DNA from: Streptomyces sp. YIM 130001
GTDB taxonomy: Bacteria > Actinomycetota > Actinomycetes > Streptomycetales > Streptomycetaceae
NCBI RefSeq assembly: GCF_003574445.1
Contig: NZ_KZ984554.1
Span: 227,498-291,497, forward strand
Length of the DNA: 64,000 bases
Direction of reading: 5' to 3'
Shown here: piece after piece, positions 17,108-26,166 of the stretch
Layout of the letters: the number at the start of each line of letters is the position of its first letter
Numbering within the stretch: position 1 is the first letter of the stretch
Translations under genes and position numbers: made by a program
Notes under the pieces: generated by a model
Seen by the model: the letters and a program-made list of their open reading frames with translations, nothing else
Databases searched by the model: none
Told to the model about the DNA's origin: nothing

Positions 17108-17530
17108 ACGGCGGACGAGCCGGCCGGACGGCCGCGGCGTCGATCTCCGGATCGATGTCGAGGAACGTCCGGGCTCCACAGGGCAGGGTGGTGGGTAACG
17201 CCCACCCGGGGTGACCCGCGGGAAAGTGCCACAGAAAACAGACCGCCGGGGACCGTACGCGTACGGCTCCCGGTAAGGGTGAAACGGTGGTGTAAGAGAC
17301 CACCAGCGCCTGAGGCGACTCAGGCGGCTAGGTAAACCCCACCCGGAGCAAGGTCAAGAGGGACCCTCGACAGAGGATCCTGCGCGGACGACCGAGGGCT
17401 GCCCGCCCGAGTCCGCGGGTAGACCGCACGAGGCCGGCAGCAATGCCGGTCCCAGATGGATGGCCGTCTCCTCCCGGGCCGCAAGACCCCGGAGCGACAG
17501 AACCCGGCGTACAGGCCGACTCGTCCGCCC
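17108..17530 (+). ncRNA. rnpB: RNase P RNA, type A
   Basis: Catalytic RNA of RNase P, which matures tRNA 5' ends. Conserved segments are in order: GAGGAACGTCCGGGCTCC near 17159, GGTGAAACGGTGG near 17276, GGAGCAAGGTCAAGAGGG near 17345, a segment near 17450 (AGATGGATGGCCGTC), and ACAGAACCCGGCGTACAGG near 17499. The ends pair as helix P1: GCGGACGAG (17111-17119) with CTCGTCCGC (17520-17528). TAGCAT at 17095-17100 is a suitable -10. Exact ends are estimated. About 200 bp to the next gene hold nothing I recognise. Confidence 0.97.
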
Positions 17531-17732
17531 CTCAGGCCTCTGACCTGGAAGTTTTCCGCTTCCCTGTCGGGGGGCTTGTCCGTTTCTTGTCGCGCTGCGT
17601 CCTGCAGGTTCTCGCTTGGTCGCCCAAGTGCCCGCCGTGTTCTCCGCGTCCCGCGCTCGCTCGTCGCGCAGCGCCTCGCGGGGCACGTCGCCCGGCGGGC
17701 CCGGGGGCGGGAAGCCGTGAGCCGGGGTGGGG

Positions 17733-18656
17733 TCAGTGGTCGAGGCGGGCGAAGGCCAGTTCGTGTGCGTGGTCGAGGGCGGCGGGAGCTGTGCAGGGGA
17801 TGTCCGGTTGTACGCCCGTGCCCTCCCAGTTCGTGCCGGACACGGGATTGACGGCGCGGCCGACGGGGACGGTGGCTTCCAGGTGTGGGTGCACGGTCCA
17901 GCCCTGGCACGGGTGAGCGCCGCCGCGGGTGGGTTCGCCGACGACAACGGCTCGGCCGAGCTGCTGGAGGTCGTACGCCAGCTCCTCGGCGGCGGAGAAG
18001 GTGCGGTCGCTGGAGAGCACGTACAGCGGCTTGCTGCCGCCGAAGCGTGTGCCGGGGACGTGCGGCAGGCTCCAGGACTGTTCGCCGTGCCGGCCGCCGT
18101 GCCAGTGCATGGTGTTGAGGTGGGTGCGCTCGTCGAGCAGGTAGCTGCAGACGAAGGCGACCGCCTCCGGGTCGCCGCCCCGGTTGGAGCGGAGGTCCAC
18201 GATCAGCGCCCGGGCGCTGGAGGCCAGGGTGAGTGCGGCGCTCAGTGGTTCGGCGGCCCACTCCAGCGGAAAGAGCATCGGGGCCAGCTCGACCACGGCG
18301 ACCCCTCCGTCGAGCAACTCCACGCGGGGTGCACCGCCCAGTGAGGTGTCGAAGTCCCGGCGCATGGCGTCCAGGGTGGCTGCACCTTCCTGCGGCGGCA
18401 CCGGGTGTGCGTGGTGCTTCAGTCTCAGGTGCCGGTCGCCGTTGACGGACTGCAGGTCCGCGGTGACGCGTCGGGCGAGCTCCTCGGTGCTGTCGACGTC
18501 GTAGGCGCCCTGGGTGAGACGTCGTTGCAGCAGGTCGGTGAGCTGCCCGGCTGTCTCGGGGAACACGTAGTGCTCGGTGAGCAGTCGGGTCGTCTCGTCG
18601 ATGACCGGGGCAGGGTGAGGCTTCGGCAGGTTCGGCAACTTCGGCAGGGTCGTCAT
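17733..18656 (-). CDS. S41-family (C-terminal-processing-like) peptidase
   Basis: 307 residues. An N-terminal helical segment (EHYVFPETAGQLTDLL) as in S41/IRBP-like proteins is followed by the peptidase core: IVDLRSNRGGDPEAVAF, VLSSDRTFSAAEELAYDL with the nucleophilic Ser (TFSAAEE), and GEPTRGGAHP. No signal peptide, no PDZ domain and no membrane helix, so it is probably cytoplasmic, unlike most CtpA-type enzymes. It diverges from an ArsR-like regulator; the 57-bp gap between them carries an inverted repeat. Confidence 0.85.
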   Translation of the reverse strand: MTTLPKLPNLPKPHPAPVIDETTRLLTEHYVFPETAGQLTDLLQRRLTQGAYDVDSTEELARRVTADLQSVNGDRHLRLKHHAHPVPPQEGAATLDAMRRDFDTSLGGAPRVELLDGGVAVVELAPMLFPLEWAAEPLSAALTLASSARALIVDLRSNRGGDPEAVAFVCSYLLDERTHLNTMHWHGGRHGEQSWSLPHVPGTRFGGSKPLYVLSSDRTFSAAEELAYDLQQLGRAVVVGEPTRGGAHPCQGWTVHPHLEATVPVGRAVNPVSGTNWEGTGVQPDIPCTAPAALDHAHELAFARLDH

Positions 18657-18682
18657 GGTCAGGAGTAGAGCACTGCCCTTGC

Positions 18683-18710
18683 GAAAGCGTCAAAGAGTTT
18701 AGACACTTTC
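18683..18710. promoter_or_regulatory. Inverted repeat between S41 peptidase and ArsR-like genes
   Basis: GAAAGCGTC and GACACTTTC (8 of 9 symmetric) with a 10-bp A/T-rich spacer, ending 3 bp before the regulator start and 27 bp from the peptidase start. A likely operator for the ArsR-like protein on both divergent genes. Confidence 0.55.
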
Positions 18711-18713
18711 CGT

Positions 18714-19256
18714 ATGTCTGATCAGCCTTCCCGACTGCCGCCTCCCGAGGACGTCCTGGAGATCGGTGCGCCCGAGCAATTCGCGGCGCTCGCCCACCCG
18801 TTGCGTCAGCGGTTGCTCTTCGCCCTGGGCCACCAGGCGGCCACCGTCGGCCAACTTGCGGCGCAGCTCGACGGGAAGAAGGGCAATGTGGCCCACCACC
18901 TCAAGGTGCTCCGCGACGCCGGTCTGGTGCACGTCGCCGAGACCCGTCAGGTTCGCGGCGGCACGGAGCAGTACTACCGGCGCACGGCCCGCCGCATGGT
19001 CGTCGCCGAGCCACAGGCCGCGGGCACCGCCGCGATGCTCGCGGCGGTCGCCCAGGAGCTGGACCTGTCTCCGGTCGAGCCCCAACTGACCCTGCGCCAT
19101 CTGCGGCTCAGTCCTGCGAAGGCGAGGGAACTGGGCGAGACCCTCGCCGGGCTGGTCGACGAGGCCGAGGAGAGTGCCGAGGAGCAGCCCCTGCACGGTG
19201 TGCTGGTCGCGCTGTATCAGCAGGCTCCGCCGGCCGGCGCCAGCAGTTCGGGATAG
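18714..19256 (+). CDS. ArsR-like (HTH_20) transcriptional regulator
   Basis: 180 residues. Winged helix at about 20-95: PEQFAALAHPLRQRLLFALGHQAATVGQLAAQLDGKKGNVAHHLKVLRDAGLV, the ArsR/HTH_20 signature, with a wing at TRQVRGGTEQYYRRTAR. No metal-binding Cys motif, so it is not a classical arsenic or zinc sensor. The helical C-terminal half may dimerise. It probably represses itself and the divergent S41 peptidase through the inverted repeat. ATG lies at the operator edge with no clear SD. Confidence 0.88.
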   Translation: MSDQPSRLPPPEDVLEIGAPEQFAALAHPLRQRLLFALGHQAATVGQLAAQLDGKKGNVAHHLKVLRDAGLVHVAETRQVRGGTEQYYRRTARRMVVAEPQAAGTAAMLAAVAQELDLSPVEPQLTLRHLRLSPAKARELGETLAGLVDEAEESAEEQPLHGVLVALYQQAPPAGASSSG

Positions 19257-19913
19257 GAGTTGTCCTTCCGGACAGGAGTTGTCGCTTGGGTCGGCGTGGA
19301 ATGGGCCCTGCCGGGCTCAGCTGCTCAGCGGTGCTGAGTGGCCCCGCGGCCCCGCGGCGCTCCAGGTGAGGGTCGGTTGGCGGGGGAGCCGGGCGTGGAG
19401 GCGCTCGGCGATGGTCCGGACGCCGCCGCTGCCCTGGTCGGTCGGCGTCCTCGGCCCACGGCGGGGCCACGTCGTCCGGCCGGGGCTGGTCGGCGCGGGT
19501 GGCGTCTGGCCGTGGAAGCGCAGAAGATCGGGCGGCGCAGCACTGCAGCCTGCTTGTGCAGCGTGGGGGTGTAAGCCTCGACGCCGAACGCCGAACGCCG
19601 AACGCCGAACGCCGAACGCCGAACGCCGAACGCCGAACGCCGAACGCCGAACGCCGAACGGCGAAACGGCGGAGGTCGGCGGTCCCTGGTCGTGCGTGCA
19701 TCATGTGCCGACCGCCGCCATTGAAGTGCTCGACGACCGCCGGTACTTCGTCGAGCCGGCGACGCGGCACCGTCACTCGGTGCGCTCCAGCGACTCCGCC
19801 CGCGCTTCGGAGAGCTCGGCTCGTACGGCATGGACGTCTCCCGGCCGCATGGACGTTCATGGCCGCGCGGACCGGCGGGACATCTCTCGCGGACCCGGTC
19901 GCCCGGTGGTGCC
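19257..19913. other. 657-bp stretch without a convincing gene
   Basis: Frames in this stretch have mixed third-position composition, no good ribosome sites and no recognisable family; longer ones are spoiled by the heptamer array in the middle. Short peptide-like fragments on both strands at about 19660-19900 could be remnants of a decayed gene, but I cannot name it. Confidence 0.5.
19583..19659. repeat. Tandem array of 11 heptamers
   Basis: Eleven perfect head-to-tail copies of GCCGAAC, followed by degenerate GCGAAAC. The 7-bp period is not a multiple of three and no gene crosses it. Perfect identity suggests a young, slippage-prone VNTR. Confidence 0.95.
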
Positions 19914-20363
19914 TCAAGCGGTGTCGAACCGCAGTTCAGGGCGCTCCCAGGTGACCTTCGGTGGCGTCGGGGCGACGGTGCCGGTCCGCTGGGCACCCAG
20001 GCGCCGGTAGAAGTCCGTCGCCGGCGGATGGGCCACCACACGTACGCCGGTCAGACCGGCGGCCCGCGCGCGGGCGAGCATGTGCCGCACGAGGCGCCGG
20101 CCGATGCCCGTGCCTTGCGCAGGGTCGGCGACGAACGCCAGGTCCAGCTCCGGTGGATCGAGCACGAGGCCGTAGAAGCCCAGCAGCTCGCCGTGCTCGC
20201 CGTCAGCGACGAAGACCTGATGCCGGGCCACGTAGTCGGCCGTGACCCGGTACCCGGCGATGATCGAGGCGTACCTGCCCCGGTAGGCGCCGGAAGCGTG
20301 CATCAGCTCGGTGAGGGACGCCGCGTCCTCGCCGGTGGCGCGTCTGATCGTCACGTTTTTCAT
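19914..20363 (-). CDS. GNAT-family N-acetyltransferase
   Basis: 149 residues. GNAT fold with the acetyl-CoA loop ADPAQGTGIGRRLVRHML (Q/RxxGxG/A motif) and the usual C-terminal ATDFYRRLGAQ strand-turn. It transfers an acetyl group from acetyl-CoA to an unknown amine. ATG 20363 fits a leaderless mRNA: TATACT (20376-20371) ends 7 nt before it. An upstream GTG at 20396 would add 11 residues but lies before this -10. Confidence 0.88.
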   Translation of the reverse strand: MKNVTIRRATGEDAASLTELMHASGAYRGRYASIIAGYRVTADYVARHQVFVADGEHGELLGFYGLVLDPPELDLAFVADPAQGTGIGRRLVRHMLARARAAGLTGVRVVAHPPATDFYRRLGAQRTGTVAPTPPKVTWERPELRFDTA

Positions 20364-20556
20364 CCCTCGGAGTATAGGGGCGCCATGGGGTTTCACCTCT
20401 TACGCTCCCGTGCGAGGGGTGGGGTGTGCGGGCACCGTGCGGGTGTCGTCGTCCGGTGGGTACGCGGCGGGCCCGTACCTGTTGAGGCGGCGCCGAAGTC
20501 GGTGCTCGGGTGGAACGCGCTGTGAGCTTCGAACGGGTCGTGCGATGCTCGGCGGC

Positions 20557-23500
20557 GTGTACAGCAGTCACATCAGTCCCGTCCTCGTGGGACGCAGCGC
20601 CGAACTGGCCGCTCTCGGGGAAGCGCTGGCCCGGGCGGACGCCGGGGAACCACGTGCGCTGTTCGTGGGTGGTGAAGCCGGTGTCGGCAAGAGCCGGCTG
20701 ATCGAGGAGTTCCTCGGACGGGCTGCCGCGGACGGCGCCGTCGTCGCCCTCGGCGGCTGTGTCGAGACCGGCGCCGACGCGCTGCCGTACCACCCCGTGT
20801 CGACGGCCCTGCGCACCCTGCGCCGCCGGCTCGGCGCGGAGGTCGACGCCGCTGTCGCCGGCCAGGAGGGCGAGCTCGCCCGGCTGTTGCCCGAACTCGG
20901 CGAGATGGACCGGGGCCGCCCCGAGACCGACAGTCGCGCCCGGCTCTTCGAGCTCACCGTCCGCCTCCTCGAGCGGCTCGCCGCGGACCGGACAGTCGTC
21001 ATCGCCCTGGAAGACCTGCACTGGGCCGACCGCTCCACCCGCGAACTGCTCAGCTATCTGCTGCGCGCACTCGGTGACGGCCGCCTGCTGCTCGTCGCCA
21101 CCTACCGCGCCGACGATCTGCACCGCCGCCACCCCCTGCGACCCGCCCTCGCCGAGTACGAGCGGCTGCGTACCGTCACCCGTATCGAGCTGTCCCGCTT
21201 CGACCGCACCGAGGTCCAGCGGCAACTCACCGCCATCCGCGGCGATGCCCCGCCGGACGAAGTCCTCGAGCGGGTCTTCGAACGCTCCGAGGGCAACGCG
21301 TTCTTCGTCGAGGAGCTGGCCCGTGCCCTCGCCGACGGCTCGCCGGGCGGGATCAGCGACTCGCTGCGCGACCTGCTGCTCGTACGGACCGAGGCGCTGC
21401 CGGACCCGGTGCAGCGGGTGGTGCGGATCGCCGCCGAGGGGGGTTCGCAGGTGGAGTTCCGGCTTCTGGCGACCGTCACGGGCCTGGACGAGGACGAGTT
21501 GATCGAGACGCTGCGTGCCGCTGTCGGGGCCGCCGTCCTGCAGCCCTCGGACGAGGGCGAGTCCTACCGCTTCCGGCACGCTCTGATGCGTGAGGCGGTG
21601 GCCGGCGACCTGCTGCCCGGTGAGCGTTCCCGGATCAGCCGCCGTTACGCCGAGGCGCTGGAGGCCGACCCCGCGCTCGTACGCTCGGAGGAGCGGGCCG
21701 GGCGGCTGGCCGGCTACTGGTTCGACGCCCGTGAACCGGCCAGGGCGCTGCCCGCCGTGATCGCGGCAGCGGCGGCCGCCCGCGGCCGGCACGCGTTCGC
21801 CGAGCAGCACCGGCTGCTCGAGCGGGCGCTGGAACTGTGGGACGACACTCCCGACGAACTGCGCCGCCGGACGATGCGGCAAGGCGTCGACGACGGCTTG
21901 GGACAGGCCATCTCCCCCGATACGGCCGGGGACTTCGTGGACCTGCTCGCCGCGATCACGGTGGCCGCGCGCCTCTCGGGAGAACGGGAGCGGGCGATCG
22001 CCCTGTGCAAACGGGCACTGCGCATTCTGGAGAACGCCGCTGCACCTTCGCCGAGCGATGCGGGCTCCCCGAGCGATGCGGACTCCCCGAACCAAGAGGG
22101 TGCCCCGAACACGCCCAACTCCCCGGCGGACCCCCTCCGGACCGCCTGGTTCTGGACCGAGCGCTACCAGCTGATGCGCGACCTCTCCCGGTCCGACGGC
22201 TGGGACGAGATCAGCCACGCACAGCAGCTCGTGCAGAACCTGCCCCCGTCCGCCGTGCACGCCGATGTCCTCGCGCAGGCGGCGCAATGGTACGCGGTGC
22301 ACCAGCCGGGCCCGATCGCCATCGAGACCGCTCAACAGGCCGTGGAACTCTGCCGGTTGACCGGTGCCGAGGTCACCGCCCTCGCTGTGCGGCTCACCCT
22401 GGCGTGGCTGGTCATCAACGACGGCGACGTCGAGCCGGGACTCGAGCAGGCCCGCTCCGTGATCGCCCGCGACCTCGTACCGGACAACGCCAAGGTCCTC
22501 CTGCACGGCTACGGCAACCTGTCCACGGCGCTGCACGGCATCGGCCGCTACGCCGAAGCCGTCGAGGTCGCCGAGCAGGGCAGCGAACTGGCCGACCGGC
22601 ACGGACTGCCGGACACCGCCTCCTTCATCGACGGCAACCTCGCCGAGTCCCTCACCCAGCTGGGCCGTTGGGACGACGCCGCGGCCGTACTCCAACGGGC
22701 CGGCCGGCGCCGCGGCGCGAGTGTCCGCACCCAGGGCCAACTCGCCGGGCAGTGGGCCGAACTGGCCCTGGCCCGCGGTGACCACGACGAGGCGCGGCGC
22801 CAGATGTCGGAGTCCGACAGCTGGATCACCGGCCGGTACCCGGAGCCGCAGCACTCCCTGGCCATGGCCCGGGTCGCCATCCGCCTGGCGGCTGCCGACG
22901 GAAGGATCCTCGACGTCCGCTCCCTCTTCGACACGGCGGTGGGTGAGGGCATCGCACCTGGGCATCAGCGCTACGGCTGGCCGCTGGTGTACGAGGCCGC
23001 GGCGGCGGAGGCCCGGGCCGGTGCCCTTGCGGTGGCGGAGCCGGGGCGTGGGGCCGCGCTGGAGCGGATCCGCGAGGCGGCGAAGAGCCAGCCCCGGTTC
23101 GCGCCGCTGTGGTCCGCGCAAGCGCTCATGATCGAGGCCGAGTTGCTCACCGCGGAAGGGCGGGACGCCGTCGCCGGCTGGCAGCGGGCCGTTGCCGCCG
23201 TCGAGCCGGAGGAGGAGCCGCTGCTGCGGGCCACCGCCTGGTCCCGGCTCGCCGAGGCGCTGATCGTCCAGGGCCGTGCCGGGGCCCGCGAAGCGGCCGG
23301 TGAACTGCTGCGGCAGGCGCGGGCGGTGGCCCGCGAACTGGGCGCCGTACCGCTCGATACGGAGATCGTCGCGCTGGCCGGCCGTGCCAGGCTCGCGCTG
23401 GAGTCGGGCGGTGCCCGGGCGGACCGGCCCGCTGCGCAGGCGCTGGGGCTGACCGCCAGGGAACGGGACGTGCTGCGGCTCGTCGCCGCGGGGCGGAGCA

Positions 23501-23640
23501 ACCGGGGTATCGCCGAGGAACTCTTCATCTCGCCGAAGACGGCGAGCGTGCATGTCTCCAACATCCTGGCGAAACTGGGCGCTTCGGGCCGAGGAGAGGC
23601 CGCGGCCATCGCCCACCGCCTCGGAGCCTTCGACGAGTGA
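20557..23640 (+). CDS. LAL-type LuxR-family transcriptional regulator
   Basis: 1027 residues. AAA-type NTPase domain with Walker A GGEAGVGKS (38-46) and Walker B VVIALEDLHWAD; a long TPR-like helical middle; C-terminal LuxR helix-turn-helix (LTARERDVLRLVAAGRSNRGIAEELFISPKTASVHVSN). Large ATP-binding regulators of this class often activate secondary metabolism or sugar genes. A low-complexity linker (SPSDAGSPSDADSPNQEG) sits near residue 495. GTG 20557 is 7 nt after GATGCT; ATG 20545, four codons earlier, is an alternative. No obvious target operon is adjacent. Confidence 0.9.
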   Translation: MYSSHISPVLVGRSAELAALGEALARADAGEPRALFVGGEAGVGKSRLIEEFLGRAAADGAVVALGGCVETGADALPYHPVSTALRTLRRRLGAEVDAAVAGQEGELARLLPELGEMDRGRPETDSRARLFELTVRLLERLAADRTVVIALEDLHWADRSTRELLSYLLRALGDGRLLLVATYRADDLHRRHPLRPALAEYERLRTVTRIELSRFDRTEVQRQLTAIRGDAPPDEVLERVFERSEGNAFFVEELARALADGSPGGISDSLRDLLLVRTEALPDPVQRVVRIAAEGGSQVEFRLLATVTGLDEDELIETLRAAVGAAVLQPSDEGESYRFRHALMREAVAGDLLPGERSRISRRYAEALEADPALVRSEERAGRLAGYWFDAREPARALPAVIAAAAAARGRHAFAEQHRLLERALELWDDTPDELRRRTMRQGVDDGLGQAISPDTAGDFVDLLAAITVAARLSGERERAIALCKRALRILENAAAPSPSDAGSPSDADSPNQEGAPNTPNSPADPLRTAWFWTERYQLMRDLSRSDGWDEISHAQQLVQNLPPSAVHADVLAQAAQWYAVHQPGPIAIETAQQAVELCRLTGAEVTALAVRLTLAWLVINDGDVEPGLEQARSVIARDLVPDNAKVLLHGYGNLSTALHGIGRYAEAVEVAEQGSELADRHGLPDTASFIDGNLAESLTQLGRWDDAAAVLQRAGRRRGASVRTQGQLAGQWAELALARGDHDEARRQMSESDSWITGRYPEPQHSLAMARVAIRLAAADGRILDVRSLFDTAVGEGIAPGHQRYGWPLVYEAAAAEARAGALAVAEPGRGAALERIREAAKSQPRFAPLWSAQALMIEAELLTAEGRDAVAGWQRAVAAVEPEEEPLLRATAWSRLAEALIVQGRAGAREAAGELLRQARAVARELGAVPLDTEIVALAGRARLALESGGARADRPAAQALGLTARERDVLRLVAAGRSNRGIAEELFISPKTASVHVSNILAKLGASGRGEAAAIAHRLGAFDE

Positions 23641-23681
23641 CGCGCGAGCGCGGAGCCGTGACGTCAGGGCAGGTCACCTCA

Positions 23682-23734
23682 CCTCACGTGATGTGACGCG
23701 AGGGCGCGGGTGTGACGGCGCACGTCGCGTGAGG
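23682..23734 (+). terminator. Hairpin after the LAL regulator gene
   Basis: 14-bp stem (CCTCACGTGATGTG with CACGTCGCGTGAGG, two G-U pairs in RNA) and a 25-nt loop, starting 42 bp after the stop. Likely terminator. The CACGTGA-type palindromes inside could also bind a regulator of the MFS gene downstream. Confidence 0.6.
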
Positions 23735-23937
23735 TCTCCCGTGGGACGAGCGCCGCGCCAGGACTCGGCGGCCCTCGGGCCCTGCGGAGGCGGGCGCGCC
23801 AACTCGGCCGGCCCAGCAGCCGAGTTGGTCGCCCCCGTGTGTCGTGGCGCTCCCCGCATCTATTCCGTTGACCGAGCGGCCGTGGGGCAGGAAAGTGTCG
23901 CCTCGGACGGGGATCAGGAGCACAGGGGGAACGCACA

Positions 23938-25188
23938 GTGGGCGGCGCCAAGACGGCCGGTGGTCTGCACGTCGAAGAGCAGTCGCCCGATCCACCGCTG
24001 TGGACACGGGACTTCCGGCTGTTCTTCACCGCCCGCACCACCTCCTTGCTGGGCGACTCGATGCTGCCCATCGCGGTCACGGCGGCGGTCATCCGGGCCG
24101 GGTTCGGGACGAGTGGTGTGGGCTATGCGCTGGCGGCCCTCGTGGGGCCGTTCGCCGCGCTGATCATCTTCGGCGGCGTCCTGTCCGACCGCTTCGGCGC
24201 CCGGCGGCTGATGGTCGTGTCCGACGCGGCCCGGCTGTGCTCCCAAGGGGCGCTCGCCCTGCTGTTCCTCCTCGGGACGCCGCAGTTGTGGCAGATCCTG
24301 GTGCTCCTGGCCCTGATCGGGGCGGGTGGCGCGATCTTCCAGCCGGGAGTCGCCAGCATCACCCCGCGTATCGCCCACGACGTGCAGAAGGCGAACGCCA
24401 CGCTGCGTATCGCGGAGTCCGTCACCGTCGTCATCGGACCGTCGCTGGCCGGGCTGCTCCTGGTGGTGTCCGCACCGGCCACAGTGGTCGCCCTGGACGC
24501 ACTGACCTATGCGGCCAGCGGCGCCTGCCTGTTGAAGCTCCGGTCGGTCCCGATGGGCCCGGCCCCGCGCGACGGAGCGACGTCGTTCCGGGCCGATCTC
24601 GTCGAGGGATGGCGGGAGTTCCGGTCGAGGACGTGGCTGTGGAGCGTCATCGTCGTCTTCATGCTCTGGCAACTGGCCGGCGCAGGGCCCACCTTGACCC
24701 TCGGAAACAGCACCCTCGTCACCGACTACGGCGAATCCGTGTTCGGCCTCGTCATGTCGGCCCTGGGCGTGGGCAGCGTGCTGGGCGGGATCGTCGCGAT
24801 CCGGCTCCGCCCACGCCACCCCCTGCGGGCCGGAGCGGTCGCCATGACCCTGTGGGCCCTGATGCCGCTGTCCGTCGCTCTCGGCCTTCCCGCACCGGTC
24901 ATCGCCGCCTGCTACGCGGGCAGCGGCGTGGGCATGGCGTTCTGGAGCGTCATGTTCCACACCAGTGTGCAGACGCACGTCCCGCAGGACGTACTCGGCC
25001 GCGTCCACGCGTACGACGCGGCCGGTTCGCTGGTCATGAAGCCGATCGGGCAGGCGGTGGCGGGACCGCTCGCCGTCGTCGTCGGTACGGTGCCGCTGCT
25101 GAGCGTGGCCGCCGTCCTGGCACTGGTCACCTGTGCCCTGATGCTGGCGATCCCTTCGGTGCGGGGGCTGACGCGGGCGGACCACTGA
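23938..25188 (+). CDS. MFS exporter, EntS-like
   Basis: 416 residues, about 12 membrane helices, of the MFS_3 (EntS/macrolide exporter-like) group: LWTRDFRLFFTARTTSLLGDSMLPIAV at the N-terminus, GGVLSDRFGARRLM after TMS 2 and QPGVASITPRIAHDVQKANA in the middle loop. Proteins of this group export siderophores or drugs. Position next to a ferric-siderophore ABC importer suggests siderophore release, although no iron box lies at its own promoter. GTG start; convergent with the ABC ATPase gene (75 bp). Confidence 0.85.
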   Translation: MGGAKTAGGLHVEEQSPDPPLWTRDFRLFFTARTTSLLGDSMLPIAVTAAVIRAGFGTSGVGYALAALVGPFAALIIFGGVLSDRFGARRLMVVSDAARLCSQGALALLFLLGTPQLWQILVLLALIGAGGAIFQPGVASITPRIAHDVQKANATLRIAESVTVVIGPSLAGLLLVVSAPATVVALDALTYAASGACLLKLRSVPMGPAPRDGATSFRADLVEGWREFRSRTWLWSVIVVFMLWQLAGAGPTLTLGNSTLVTDYGESVFGLVMSALGVGSVLGGIVAIRLRPRHPLRAGAVAMTLWALMPLSVALGLPAPVIAACYAGSGVGMAFWSVMFHTSVQTHVPQDVLGRVHAYDAAGSLVMKPIGQAVAGPLAVVVGTVPLLSVAAVLALVTCALMLAIPSVRGLTRADH

Positions 25189-25263
25189 ACACGCCTGCCA
25201 CCGGGGGCGGTTCGGCCGCGCGTGGTGCGGCGGGACCGGGCCGGCCATACGCCCGGACGTGCC

Positions 25264-26166
25264 TCAGCGACTCCCGCCCGACGGTGCGTGCTGCCGACCG
25301 ACCGTGTCCTTCGCCTGTGTGTCCCCCGCAGCCGCGTCCTGCGCTGTCGTCTCCTCAGGCTCCCCGGCCGAGGAATGGTGGCGGCCGATCGGCAGGACGA
25401 GGGGCTTGCCGGAGACCGGATCCTCGATGACGCGGCTCTCCATGCCGTACAGAGTCCGTACGGTCTCCTCGGTCATCACCTCGCCGGTGGTGCCGGCCGC
25501 GTGCAGCCTCCCCGCGGCGAGGGCGACGAGCCGGTCCGCATAACGCGCGGCCAGATTCAGGTCGTGCAGGACCATGACGATCGTCGTCCCACGGGTCCGG
25601 TTCAGGTCGGTCAGCAGGTCGAGCACCTCGACCTGGTGGCTGATGTCGAGGAACGTGGTCGGCTCGTCGAGCAGCAGCAGATCCGTCTGCTGGGCCAACG
25701 CCATCGCGATCCACACGCGTTGGCGCTGGCCGCCGGAGAGCTCGTCGACGGAACGGTCCGCCAGGTCGGTGGTGTGGGTGGCCTCCAGGGCCGCGGCGAC
25801 CGCCTCGTCGTCCTTCGTCGTCCAGCGGGAGAAGGCGCGTTGGTGCGGGTGGCGGCCCCGGCCGACCAGGTCGAGGACGGTGATGCCCTCGGGCGTGACC
25901 GGTGACTGGGGCAACAGGCCCAGGGTGCGGGCGAGTTCCTTGGCCGGTATCCGGTGCACCTGCTTGCCGTCCAGGAGGACCCGTCCCGTACGCGGAGCCA
26001 GTAGCCGGGACATCGAGCGCAACAGGGTGGACTTTCCACAGGCGTTGGCGCCGACGATCACCGTGATGCGCCCGGAAGCGAGCGTCAGGTCGAGGCCTTC
26101 GATGACGTCACGGTCGCCGTAGCCGAGCGTGAGGTCCTCGGTGGACAGGGAGTGGGACGCGGTCAC
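25264..26166 (-). CDS. Ferric-siderophore ABC transporter ATPase
   Basis: 300-residue FepC/FecE-like ATP-binding subunit. Walker A GANACGKST (39-47; Cys replaces the usual Gly, as in several siderophore ATPases), signature LSGGQRQRVWIAMALAQQ, Walker B LLLLDEPTTFLD and the switch His in VLHDLNLAARY. The C-terminal 40 residues are a Gly/Glu/Asp-rich tail. It powers import through the two permeases upstream. The GTG start overlaps the FepG-like stop as GTGA. Last gene of a four-gene operon. Confidence 0.93.
   Translation of the reverse strand: MTASHSLSTEDLTLGYGDRDVIEGLDLTLASGRITVIVGANACGKSTLLRSMSRLLAPRTGRVLLDGKQVHRIPAKELARTLGLLPQSPVTPEGITVLDLVGRGRHPHQRAFSRWTTKDDEAVAAALEATHTTDLADRSVDELSGGQRQRVWIAMALAQQTDLLLLDEPTTFLDISHQVEVLDLLTDLNRTRGTTIVMVLHDLNLAARYADRLVALAAGRLHAAGTTGEVMTEETVRTLYGMESRVIEDPVSGKPLVLPIGRHHSSAGEPEETTAQDAAAGDTQAKDTVGRQHAPSGGSR

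Noticed and set aside
17320..18693. 457-codon frame antisense to rnpB and over the S41 gene
   Set aside because: It covers the conserved RNase P RNA and lacks protein features.
19583..19659. CRISPR array
   Set aside because: Units are 7 bp with no spacers and no cas genes nearby; it is a simple tandem repeat.
19108..20010. Genes across the heptamer array on either strand
   Set aside because: Frames overlap the ArsR and GNAT genes, change composition across the repeat and match no family I know.
20203..23616. 1137-codon open frame antisense to the LAL regulator
   Set aside because: It mirrors the LAL gene in a high-GC frame, shows no domain, and the LAL frame has Walker and LuxR motifs.
23682..23734. 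Iron box for the MFS exporter
   Set aside because: The palindromic bases are CACGTGA-like and do not match the TTAGGTTAGGCTAACC consensus.
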